A stretch of 64,000 nucleotides of DNA from an uncultured Alphaproteobacteria bacterium (GTDB lineage Bacteria; Pseudomonadota; Alphaproteobacteria; JAPOUT01; G958296285). The stretch lies in contig OY282459.1 in assembly GCA_958296285.1 (NCBI GenBank), positions 1,470,762-1,534,761 on the forward strand, written 5' to 3'. This document shows positions 1 through 7,943 of the stretch, one piece after another. The position numbers and the translations under genes are program-made. The notes beneath the pieces are model-generated. The model did not search any database. It was not told where the DNA came from and was given only the letters and a program-made list of their open reading frames with translations. How positions within the stretch are numbered: the first letter of the stretch is position 1; each line of letters begins with the position of its first letter.

Positions 1-358
1 CCGATAAAACAGCCTTCACCGAAGTCGCGCCCTCAATGACATGATGATTCGTAACAATCAAACCATCCGAATCTATAATGAAGCCCGAACCCAGCGAGCG
101 AGTCGGACGCTGAGGCTGCGGAAATTGACGACCAAAAAACTCCTCCAAAAAATCCCTCCCAAAAGGCTGCCGCCGAGCGTCCTTCACCGCCTGAGTCGTC
201 GCAATGTTGACGACAGAGGGCGAAAGACGCTTCGTCAGAACCACAAAATCATCGCCGCTAGGAACGCGCGCCGCGCTCGGCAGAGAAAAAACGCAAACCG
301 CCGCGAAACATAAAATAACGCGCGGAATCAAAAAACGAATCTCTTCTTCTTTTCGCAT
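1..358 (-). CDS. degP: DegP/HtrA-type periplasmic serine protease, N-terminal part (runs off the left edge)
   Basis: Only the first 119 codons are in the window; the start is the ATG at 358, 14 bp after the hflC stop. The N-terminus has a basic start, a hydrophobic stretch (about residues 9-27) and an Ala-rich end, a typical Sec signal peptide. Then comes the Do-family core: LSPSVVNIAT at about 45-54, a loop rich in Phe, Arg, Gln and Pro (about 62-86), and GSGFIIDSDGLIVTNHHVI at 90-108. His106 in TNHHVI is at the place of the catalytic triad His. The Asp and Ser (GNSGG) lie outside the window. DegP proteins degrade or chaperone misfolded periplasmic and outer-membrane proteins, including autotransporters in other bacteria. 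It follows hflK-hflC on the same strand and is probably co-transcribed. DegP versus DegQ/MucD cannot be separated from this fragment. Confidence 0.93.
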   Translation of the reverse strand, partial: MRKEEEIRFLIPRVILCFAAVCVFSLPSAARVPSGDDFVVLTKRLSPSVVNIATTQAVKDARRQPFGRDFLEEFFGRQFPQPQRPTRSLGSGFIIDSDGLIVTNHHVIEGATSVKAVLS

Positions 359-372
359 GAAATCTCTCTCCT

Positions 373-1407
373 CTATTTCTCGGCGCCGCTCTCGCCGCCA
401 TCGCCGCCCGCGCCGACATCGATAAGAGCAGGAAGTTCAGGACATAAGGCTTTGCGCAAATCCTTCTCGCGAAACGGACGCCCCCCCTTCCGCGGAGCAG
501 AAACCCCAGACGACGCCCGCTTGGATTTTCCATCAGGATCGCTGAAAAAACGGAAAAACTCCGTATCAGGCGACAGAACCAAAGAACTCTCTTTATCCTT
601 AAAAGCGCGCTCATAGGACTGCATGGAGCGGTAAAAAGCGAAAAATTCAGGATCCTGTCCGAAAGCCCGCGCGAAAATGCGGTTGCGACAGCCCTCGCCC
701 TGTCCGCGCAAAATCTCAGCATCCCGATAGGCTTGCGCCAAAATCACCGCAACGCTCTTCTCGGCCTCAGCCCGAATCTCGCGGGCATCCTGCTGACCAA
801 TGGCGCGAATCTCCGCAGCCTCCTGCTCCCGCTCCGTCTGCATGCGCCGAAAAATCGCCTGACTGTTCGCCTGAGGCAAATCAGCACGCCGAATCCGAAC
901 ATCCACAACCTCTATCCCAAAATCCTGAGCCTGACCATTCACAAGATCACGTATCTCCAGCATCAACTCGGCACGACGATCCCGAACAACCGCCTCAAAA
1001 GGCTGCTTCCCAAGAACAGAACGCATGCTGGAACTCAACAGCGCGCCAAGACGCGAAGACGCCGTCCGCGCATTGTTCAACGTGATGTAAAACGCAAGAG
1101 GCTCAAAAATGCGGTATTTTAAAAAAGCATCCACAACAAGACGCTTCTGATCAGACGCGATAACCTCCTCCGCAGGAAGATCCAAATCCAAAATGCGCCG
1201 ATCTATGAAAACAACATTCTGAATGAAAGGCAATTTGAAATGCAAGCCAGGAACATCTATCGCGCGCCGAGGATCCCCCAACTGCAACACAAGAGCGTAG
1301 CGAGTCTGATGAACGGAAAAAGCCGTCAAATACAAGGTCAGCGCGCCAAAACCAAGAACGAAAATAAGCGCCCATAAACTATAGCGCGGACCAGAGGCAG
1401 AACTCAT
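373..1407 (-). CDS. hflC: HflC, membrane-anchored SPFH/band-7 protein, FtsH protease modulator
   Basis: 344 aa. A single N-terminal transmembrane segment (about residues 10-30) is followed by the SPFH/band-7 domain, with typical HflC text such as VPGLHFKLPFIQNVVFIDRR and later VVDVRIRRADLP. An Ala/Glu/Arg-rich coiled coil (QTEREQEAAEIRAIGQQDAR) follows, and a conserved FFAFYRSMQSYE-like helix lies before a charged, Gly-rich tail. In E. coli HflC forms a large periplasmic cage with HflK around the inner-membrane AAA protease FtsH. The start ATG overlaps the hflK stop by 4 bp, so the two are translationally coupled. The C-terminal tail after about residue 290 is low-complexity and longer than in E. 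coli. Confidence 0.96.
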   Translation of the reverse strand: MSSASGPRYSLWALIFVLGFGALTLYLTAFSVHQTRYALVLQLGDPRRAIDVPGLHFKLPFIQNVVFIDRRILDLDLPAEEVIASDQKRLVVDAFLKYRIFEPLAFYITLNNARTASSRLGALLSSSMRSVLGKQPFEAVVRDRRAELMLEIRDLVNGQAQDFGIEVVDVRIRRADLPQANSQAIFRRMQTEREQEAAEIRAIGQQDAREIRAEAEKSVAVILAQAYRDAEILRGQGEGCRNRIFARAFGQDPEFFAFYRSMQSYERAFKDKESSLVLSPDTEFFRFFSDPDGKSKRASSGVSAPRKGGRPFREKDLRKALCPELPALIDVGAGGDGGESGAEK

Positions 1408-2483
1408 TTCTGATCCCCTTTCTGAACACCCTTCCCCTTCCCTCCAATCTCATTCAGTGGAAGATAGGGAACAACGCCCGGAGCGCTCTCGGCATCTATG
1501 ATGACCTTGTTCGTTCCGCCTAAAACACGCTCCATCGTCTCTAAAAAAATGCGCTTGCGCGTAACATCGCTGGCGTTCCGATATTCATTATAAACCGCGA
1601 GAAAACGCTGCGCCTCGCCTTCCGACTCGGCAATGGTCTGCTCGCGATAAGCCTCCGCCTCGCGCCGCAACTTCTCCGCCTCGCCTCGCGCCTCAGGAAC
1701 AAGCTTGTTGCGATAGGCTTGAGCCTCATTCCGCGCGCGCTCCTGATCCGCCCGCGCCGCCTGAACATCACGAAACGCCCCAATCACCGCGCCAGGCGGA
1801 TCCACCTTCTGCATCTTAACCTGCGTGATCCGTATCCCCGCTTTATAAAAATCCAACGTCGCCTGCATCAAACGCTGAACATCCGCCTCTATCTGCTGCC
1901 GCTCCTCCGTCAGAATCGGCTGAATCTTGTTGCGTCCAATCGCCTCGCGCATCGTGCTTTCGGCAACCGCCTTCACCGTCCCAACAGGATTCTGAATGTT
2001 AAACAGAAACTGACCCGCATCCTTGATAACCCAAAAAACCGAAAAATCCACATCCACAATATTCTCATCGCCCGTCAGCATAAGACTCTCCTCAGGAACA
2101 TCGCTGATCGCCCGAAGACCCGAAGCAGCGCGCCCGCTCTCAAAAGGCGCCCGCAGACCAACATCTATCCGATTGATGATCGTAACCTTCGGAGTCAAAA
2201 CGCTCTCCACAGGCCATGGCAAATGATAATGAAGACCCGGCACCGTCAGATGCGTGAATGCCCCAAAACGCAGAACAACACCCTGCTCGTCAGGCAGAAC
2301 CCGATAAAAACCGCTCGCGCCCCAAAACAGAATCGCCAATAAAAACGCGAAACCTATCCCAAAACGACCGCCCCTAAAAAAACGCCGAAATGTCGTCTGA
2401 ACCTTCCGAACCCACTCCTCCACTTCAGGAGGAGCGCGATGACGACCCCCATCCTGATTCCATGGATTTTCGTTCCAAGACAT
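1404..2483 (-). CDS. hflK: HflK, membrane-anchored SPFH/band-7 protein, partner of HflC
   Basis: 359 aa. It begins MSWNENPWNQDGG, the Asn/Trp/Gly-rich start seen in HflK, then an amphipathic stretch and one transmembrane helix (about residues 41-60, FGIGFAFLLAILFWGASGFY). The band-7 domain contains VLRFGAFTHLTVPGLHYHLPWP, and a long Glu/Arg/Ala coiled coil (about 235-300) follows. With HflC it is expected to surround FtsH. A Shine-Dalgarno AAAGGAG lies 12 nt before the ATG at 2483. It is the first gene of an hflK-hflC-degP run and is divergent from mrp across 102 bp. Confidence 0.96.
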   Translation of the reverse strand: MSWNENPWNQDGGRHRAPPEVEEWVRKVQTTFRRFFRGGRFGIGFAFLLAILFWGASGFYRVLPDEQGVVLRFGAFTHLTVPGLHYHLPWPVESVLTPKVTIINRIDVGLRAPFESGRAASGLRAISDVPEESLMLTGDENIVDVDFSVFWVIKDAGQFLFNIQNPVGTVKAVAESTMREAIGRNKIQPILTEERQQIEADVQRLMQATLDFYKAGIRITQVKMQKVDPPGAVIGAFRDVQAARADQERARNEAQAYRNKLVPEARGEAEKLRREAEAYREQTIAESEGEAQRFLAVYNEYRNASDVTRKRIFLETMERVLGGTNKVIIDAESAPGVVPYLPLNEIGGKGKGVQKGDQK

Positions 2484-2543
2484 GGCAATAAAACTCCTTT
2501 CCCGCGAGAACGTCTTTAGCGCGCATGCGGCTTCTGATAGTTT

Positions 2544-2572
2544 GATATAATGAAAGATGAGGCGCGGGGCAA
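2544..2572 (-). promoter_or_regulatory. Putative sigma70-type promoter of hflK-hflC-degP
   Basis: Read on the minus strand: TTGCCC, 17-nt spacer, TATATC. The -10 overlaps a perfect TATAAT read on the opposite strand (2546-2551), so the two divergent promoters would compete for polymerase. Position and spacing fit; no experimental support is visible. Confidence 0.45.
2546..2551 (+). promoter_or_regulatory. Putative -10 element (TATAAT) of mrp
   Basis: A consensus TATAAT lies 34 bp before the chosen mrp start. No convincing -35 hexamer is found 16-18 bp upstream. Initiation a few bases downstream of this box would exclude an in-frame ATG at 2550 and leaves the ATG at 2586, which has its own ribosome binding site. 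Confidence 0.4.
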
Positions 2573-2585
2573 TAAAGGATTCATT

Positions 2586-3653
2586 ATGGATGAGAAAAAC
2601 TCCAACCCATCAACCCCCACAAAAGAGCGCGTCTTGGAAGCGCTCGGACGAATCGCCGACCCCATAAGCGGAGAATCTATCACCGCCGCAGGACTCGTGG
2701 AAGGCGTCAGAGTCCACGGCGCGCGCGCCCAAGTGATCCTAGCATCCCCGCATCATCAAGCCGAGGCGCGACAGATATTAGGAAAAATCTGCGAAAGCGA
2801 AATCCTCAAAATTCCAGGAATCCGCCAAGCCAATGTCGTCCTAACCGCGCATAAGCCTCCGCCAAAACTCGCGGCGCGGAAAACAGCCCCCGATCTCTCC
2901 TTCACGCGAAAAATCATCGCTGTCGCGAGCGGAAAAGGCGGAGTCGGAAAGTCTTTCGTCGCCGTGAACCTCGCAGTCGCCCTCGCGCGCAGAGGACTCA
3001 CAATCGGATTGCTGGACGCCGATATCTACGGACCATCCGTCCCGCAAATGCTCGGAATCAAAGACAAACCCACCCTGGATGAAAAAAAACGCCTCATCCC
3101 CCATAAAGCCCACGGAATAGAAGCCATGTCTTTGGGCTTCCTCGTGGATCCCGATCGCGCGATGATCTGGCGAGGACCTATGGTGCATTCCGCAATCACG
3201 CAAATGCTCGGGGATGTCGCATGGAACCCAATGGACATGCTCATCGTGGATATGCCCCCTGGAACAGGAGACGCCCCTTTGACCCTCGCCAGCGGAGGAT
3301 CGCTTTCAGGAGTCGTCCTCGTCTGCACGCCGCAGGAAATCGCGCTTGCCGATCTGCGGCGCGCAATCGCAATGTTTCGGCGCTTGGAAATCCCAACGCT
3401 CGGAATCGTGGAAAATATGGCGTGGTACGAACAGCCCAATGGCGAACGGGTCCCGATCTTCGGAGAAGGCGGCGCGGAAAATCTGGCGAAAAAGGAAAAT
3501 CTCAAACTCCTCGGCGCCCTGCCCCTCAATCTCGCCGCCCGCGAGGGAAGCGACAGAGGCGCGAATGTCTTTATGATCTCAGAGGCGGAAAAACTCGCCC
3601 AGCGCTTTGACGAAATCGCCGAAAAACTCGCGCGGATAACTAAGGATAACTAA
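2586..3653 (+). CDS. mrp: Mrp/ApbC P-loop ATPase, iron-sulfur cluster carrier
   Basis: 355 aa from the ATG at 2586, preferred over an in-frame ATG at 2550 because AAGGA sits 6 nt upstream and the earlier codon overlaps a -10 box. Residues 10-90 form the DUF59/MIP18-like domain. The ATPase domain has the deviant Walker A SGKGGVGKS at 115-123, DADIYGPSVP just after, and VDMPPGTGD as the switch region. The family binds and transfers 4Fe-4S clusters in the cytoplasm. The CPxCG motif of many Mrp proteins is missing: at that place, after IVENMAWYE, the sequence reads QPNGERVPIFGEGG. Loss of these cysteines also occurs in other alphaproteobacterial Mrp proteins, to my knowledge. The 3' end overlaps the convergent gene A by 4 bp. 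Confidence 0.95.
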   Translation: MDEKNSNPSTPTKERVLEALGRIADPISGESITAAGLVEGVRVHGARAQVILASPHHQAEARQILGKICESEILKIPGIRQANVVLTAHKPPPKLAARKTAPDLSFTRKIIAVASGKGGVGKSFVAVNLAVALARRGLTIGLLDADIYGPSVPQMLGIKDKPTLDEKKRLIPHKAHGIEAMSLGFLVDPDRAMIWRGPMVHSAITQMLGDVAWNPMDMLIVDMPPGTGDAPLTLASGGSLSGVVLVCTPQEIALADLRRAIAMFRRLEIPTLGIVENMAWYEQPNGERVPIFGEGGAENLAKKENLKLLGALPLNLAAREGSDRGANVFMISEAEKLAQRFDEIAEKLARITKDN

Positions 3654-6600
3654 AACAAATACCGAACCCTGAACCGCCCGCTATTCACAACAGAATCGCC
3701 CCCCACGCCAAAAAGACCCCGATAGGACAATCCCAATTTGACGCGATCGGATTGCGCCAGATTCACCTCCAAAGAAATCTCCATCAGCGCGCGCTCCATG
3801 CTCCCCTCAATGCGAAAGGGCGTCTGACCTGTCGCGTCCGAAGCAAGACGCGCGCGAATCGGAAGGCGCGGATCGGTCAGAAAAGAATGCGCCGAAACGC
3901 CCGCGCGAGCAGAGAAAACGCCATACACAGTCCGCAGCGACCTAGACGCCTCAAAAGACGGCGACAAACTCGCCTGAACTTCACGGATAGCCTCTATATG
4001 AAGCGCCGCAGCGCCGCCCGATTCCGTGAAACTATCCATAAAATGTCCAGTCGCCGAACCCTCCAAGCGCGGAACAAAAGACCACCCCCATGCCTCAAAA
4101 CCCCGATATTCTAAACCCGCGCGCGCCGAAACCGTGATCGTATCAGGCTCTCCAACAACCGTCTCTATCCCGCTCAAAAGAACGCCCCGCTTGACCTCAT
4201 ACAAGCCCAAACCCAAATTGACCGACAGATCATAAACGAAAGAATCCGCCGAATCCGCCCGAAGCGCAGCCCCTATCAGAATCCTGTCGCCTCTGCCAGA
4301 ACCCGAGGACGAAAAGTCCAAATCGCTGCTCTCATAAGAAAACGCGCCAGAAATATGCCAAGCGCGTCCCAAAAAATCCCGCCACAACAGAAAAGACCCG
4401 CCGCCAGAAATATGAAGAACAACCTCCGTGAAATCACCAGCGCCAGAATCCTGCGCGAAAGAACGAGCGCCTAAACGCATCCAACCACAACGCTCCCTGC
4501 CCCAATCCGTCAGAAGACAATCCTGAGTCCCAAAAGATTTCGCGAAAAGACGATCGGAAAGCCAGTCGGCTTGCAAGGGCGCGTCATAGGCGCGCGGCAT
4601 CAGAGTCTGAAAACTGCGAGGCAGAGATTCCTCAGACGCGCTCCGCAACGCCGCGAAAAGAGGCTCTATCGCCAAAGGACTCGTTTCAGAAACCCGCCGA
4701 AAATAATCCGTCATCCCCGCATCCGCGCCACGCGCCGTGAAAGCCCCAAAATCCCGCGTCAAAATTATCCGGAGCGTGCTGCCCTCTAAACTTATCTCCG
4801 ACCTGTTCAGAAAACTCGCATTGACACGCAAACCCGCATAATTGACCCGTCCAGCGCGAAGAAGATTGACAGACGAAAAAACGCCGGCAATGCCTCTGAG
4901 ATCCAACTCCCCAGCCAAAAGAGCCTCCCCCCCCGCGCCTGTCCCCATATCTATGATCGGATTGGGAAGAGCCGCCATCCCCCCGTCAAACTCAAGACGC
5001 AGAGAACCCCCTGTCTGAGTGAAAAATTCCAAACCTCTCACGCGCCCATCACGAATGGTCAGCGTTCCACTGTTCATCAGAGAATCAGAGCCACTCCCAA
5101 AATCGCTGTCGCCCGTCAAAACCGCGCCCGTCCCAGAATTGATGAAACTGTCCGACCCCGCGCCCATCGTCAGCGAGCCTTCATATATGCCCGCATTCTC
5201 AAATCTGTCATCGCCGCCGCCCATCGCCACATCGCCCAAAAGACTCGCGCCCCCCGAATTCGTGATGACGTCATCGCCTTCCAGCATAGAAGCGCCGCTG
5301 GACTGGCATGTCACGTCAGAACTCTGAAGAGCGCGGGCATGGCAATCGGCGTAAATCCCGCCCATGACGCGTCCGCTATTTTGAATCTCGTCATCGCCAA
5401 AACCCGTATAGATCCCCCCTTCAATCACGCCGCCGCTCTGGTTGATCAGCCTGTCATGCCCCTCCCCAAAGGCAGGATCTCCAAGATCGCTTGCAGTGAT
5501 CGCGCGAATGAAAAGAATGTCGCCCGCTATCCGCCCGTTATTCTCAAGCAGAGGCGATGCGGCAGAAATATCCCCTCGCGCCGCATAAACGCCTGTCTCA
5601 TGAACGACCATATCGCCATTCGGGTAGTAATCTCTGGACGCCCATTCGGGCAACTCTAACGTGCCTGCCGCCGCCGCCGCGTCGACCACCTCCCAATTGT
5701 CAGCGACAAACTCTGTGCCAGCCGCCTTCACCAAAATGGCGCGATAAATCATCCCGCCCCGAAGAACAATATCGTCCGTCTCGTAAGACTCACTCGCCAT
5801 GAAAGGACTCATCCGACCTTTAGTCTGATCGCGCATCCAATTCGCGCCATCCATATCGGGAGCATCGCGATCATGAATCGCCGATCCGCCATCCATCACA
5901 ACAAGGGCGGGGCTGTTCCGCGCCACGCTGACCGAAGAATCTTCCGTGATCAGCAAATCCAACCTGCCTCTGTCCGACCGAACGAAAACGCCCCGAGACC
6001 CTGAGCCTGTCGCGCCTAAAACCGCTCCCAACCCAACACCCACGGCCACAAAACCCGAACCCATCGCATAGGCGTCTATAATATGCGCGTTGTCGCCCGA
6101 AGTTGAAAGCCGTCTATTCGCCTCAATGCTAATCTCGCCGCCCCCAGCGCCGCGCGCGAAAATCGCGCTGCCTGTGGTCGTGATGATCCCATTGGCTAGA
6201 ATGCGAAGCGCGCCCGCGTTGGCCTTCTCGGCATGAACGCCGCGAGACCTCGCGCCTTCGGTCAGCAAGGAGGTGTTCTGATCCAAAGTGATGGACAGAT
6301 CGCCAGAATCCCCCGCCATATTGCCAAGAGCGCGGAGCTCTATCGCAGGCGCGTCATCGCCCCGCGTCCGAATGCTGCTATTCCCTGAAAACATGATGTT
6401 AATTCCTGTCCGCGCATAAACGCGGATGCCCGCCGAACCATCGCCGCGCGCGCTGATCCGTGAATTGCCCGCCGACATTACCATCGCAGAGCCTAAAGGA
6501 AGAGTCGCCTCGCCAAGCCTGACGCCATCGCTCCCTCCCTCATGAGACGTCAGAAGCCCGCCAGAGCCGCTCAACATCACCACAGCCGAAGAGGCCTCGC

Positions 6601-7930
6601 CCGCGCCCGTCATCGGGGAAATATGAATGCCATGCATCCCCGACATCATAGCGCTGGAGTCAGGATCCCCCGTCTCTATAGAGCCAGAGAGATCAATCGT
6701 CAGGCTCGGAGCATCGGTGAAATCCACAACAACCCCCGCGCCCCCCTCAGCGCGTATGAAACCCCCAACAGTGATCTCCACATCGCCGCCCTCAGACGAA
6801 GCGTGAATTCCCTCCGCGCCAGCGCCTGTCACCGTGATCTCGCCCGGCGCGGTGATCGCAAGCGCCCCGCCAGCCGTGTTGGCGCGAATGCCAACCGATC
6901 CTTCCCCAAATGTCCTGATAATAGCCTGCGCGGATATATCAATGTCGCTGTCGCCAGAACCCGCCACATCGCTGAAAATGGCATGAGAAGAATCGCCGCT
7001 CGCGCTTCCGGTGATAATCCTGCCGCCTTGAATGTCTATATCCACGCCTCCCGCATTCCCAGAAAGCGTCTGCGCGTAAATGCCATGCGAGCCCGCGCCC
7101 TCCGTGAAAATAACAAGACTCCCACGCATATCAATATCCACCGCGAGAACGCTGCCGCTGCCACGACCCTCAGCAGAAATCCCATGCGAAGCCGCCCCTT
7201 GAGTCCTAATATAAGCCGCTTCCAATGTCCCCGTGATCATCGGCGCGCCATCACTGTCAAAAATAATCGCCCCCCCATTGCCGACAACATCCACAACGGA
7301 AGACGCCGTGCCAACATCCACATCCATATCGCTCGTGCTGACCCTGATGCCATGCGCGCCGGCGCTCTGAGTCTCCACGCGGACAGTGTCCGTCGTGGCC
7401 GCGCCAAGAAAAAGCCGCAACATGCTCTCGCTATCCCCAACAAGCTCCAAGCCGGTCTGAGACCCCCCAGTAAAACGCCCCGCCCTTATCTCCATTCTAA
7501 TCTCATCGCCGTTAGAGAGACGAATGCTCTCCAGAGCGGCGCTCCCCTCTTTCACGAAAACCAAGCGCGTAAAGTTGGAACCGCTGCCCCCATAAACAAC
7601 GGACATGTCATCGTAAGAATCTTCGCCGCACCAAATGCCCGTATGATAAGCGCCCTCGCCAAGACGCCGCCAACCGCCCGATCCCTCCCCAGACGGCGCC
7701 GCGCTCCCGGAAGGAACCGCGCGTTCCGCCAAATAGGTGCTCTGATTGTTCACGACAAATGAGCCTTGCTCATAACGCACCGTCGCCGAAAATTCAGGAA
7801 TGGATGCCGCCGCGCCGCATTCATCCGCAGCCCGCGCCAAATCCGCGCCAAAAACGCCCAGCGCCGAAAAGAAACCCGCCGCCCAAAAGCAAAGAAATCG
7901 CCACCCCATTCGCTCTGTCCTGATCATCAT
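3650..7930 (-). CDS. Autotransporter A (type V secretion), beta-helix passenger plus C-terminal beta-barrel
   Basis: 1426 aa. Signal peptide about 1-34 ends LARA, followed by the ADECG start shared by the family; a partner cysteine follows in IWCGED. An aromatic Y..G..V segment (about 50-95) resembles carbohydrate-binding modules of the CBM5/12 kind. The passenger is Gly/Ser/Asp-rich with many SHGI and GSGDxDIDI strands. Around residues 705-790 two further such segments occur (Y..DDIV..GG.IYRA...NWEVV and W...YYPNGDMVV...VYAA). GDD-x-x-x-NSG strands lead to the barrel, which begins about residue 1115 with the helix LQADWLSDRLF and a Cys pair (CLLTDWGRERCGWMR) and ends FRVRYLF. The gene starts 13 bp after gene B stops and has AGGGA about 10 nt before the ATG, so it is probably last in a C-B-A operon. 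The ligand is unknown. Confidence 0.92.
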   Translation of the reverse strand: MMIRTERMGWRFLCFWAAGFFSALGVFGADLARAADECGAAASIPEFSATVRYEQGSFVVNNQSTYLAERAVPSGSAAPSGEGSGGWRRLGEGAYHTGIWCGEDSYDDMSVVYGGSGSNFTRLVFVKEGSAALESIRLSNGDEIRMEIRAGRFTGGSQTGLELVGDSESMLRLFLGAATTDTVRVETQSAGAHGIRVSTSDMDVDVGTASSVVDVVGNGGAIIFDSDGAPMITGTLEAAYIRTQGAASHGISAEGRGSGSVLAVDIDMRGSLVIFTEGAGSHGIYAQTLSGNAGGVDIDIQGGRIITGSASGDSSHAIFSDVAGSGDSDIDISAQAIIRTFGEGSVGIRANTAGGALAITAPGEITVTGAGAEGIHASSEGGDVEITVGGFIRAEGGAGVVVDFTDAPSLTIDLSGSIETGDPDSSAMMSGMHGIHISPMTGAGEASSAVVMLSGSGGLLTSHEGGSDGVRLGEATLPLGSAMVMSAGNSRISARGDGSAGIRVYARTGINIMFSGNSSIRTRGDDAPAIELRALGNMAGDSGDLSITLDQNTSLLTEGARSRGVHAEKANAGALRILANGIITTTGSAIFARGAGGGEISIEANRRLSTSGDNAHIIDAYAMGSGFVAVGVGLGAVLGATGSGSRGVFVRSDRGRLDLLITEDSSVSVARNSPALVVMDGGSAIHDRDAPDMDGANWMRDQTKGRMSPFMASESYETDDIVLRGGMIYRAILVKAAGTEFVADNWEVVDAAAAAGTLELPEWASRDYYPNGDMVVHETGVYAARGDISAASPLLENNGRIAGDILFIRAITASDLGDPAFGEGHDRLINQSGGVIEGGIYTGFGDDEIQNSGRVMGGIYADCHARALQSSDVTCQSSGASMLEGDDVITNSGGASLLGDVAMGGGDDRFENAGIYEGSLTMGAGSDSFINSGTGAVLTGDSDFGSGSDSLMNSGTLTIRDGRVRGLEFFTQTGGSLRLEFDGGMAALPNPIIDMGTGAGGEALLAGELDLRGIAGVFSSVNLLRAGRVNYAGLRVNASFLNRSEISLEGSTLRIILTRDFGAFTARGADAGMTDYFRRVSETSPLAIEPLFAALRSASEESLPRSFQTLMPRAYDAPLQADWLSDRLFAKSFGTQDCLLTDWGRERCGWMRLGARSFAQDSGAGDFTEVVLHISGGGSFLLWRDFLGRAWHISGAFSYESSDLDFSSSGSGRGDRILIGAALRADSADSFVYDLSVNLGLGLYEVKRGVLLSGIETVVGEPDTITVSARAGLEYRGFEAWGWSFVPRLEGSATGHFMDSFTESGGAAALHIEAIREVQASLSPSFEASRSLRTVYGVFSARAGVSAHSFLTDPRLPIRARLASDATGQTPFRIEGSMERALMEISLEVNLAQSDRVKLGLSYRGLFGVGGDSVVNSGRFRVRYLF

Positions 7931-7943
7931 AAAACGCCGATCC

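Noticed and set aside
41-425. Plus-strand small frames at the left edge
   Set aside because: They are antisense to degP and the hflC 3' end, which have clear family matches.
6542-7762. 406-codon plus-strand frame opposite gene A, and the similar 625-codon frame at 13774-15651 opposite gene D
   Set aside because: Arg/His/Pro-rich translations typical of the antisense of GC-rich repeat genes, with no family features; the minus-strand genes explain the sequence.
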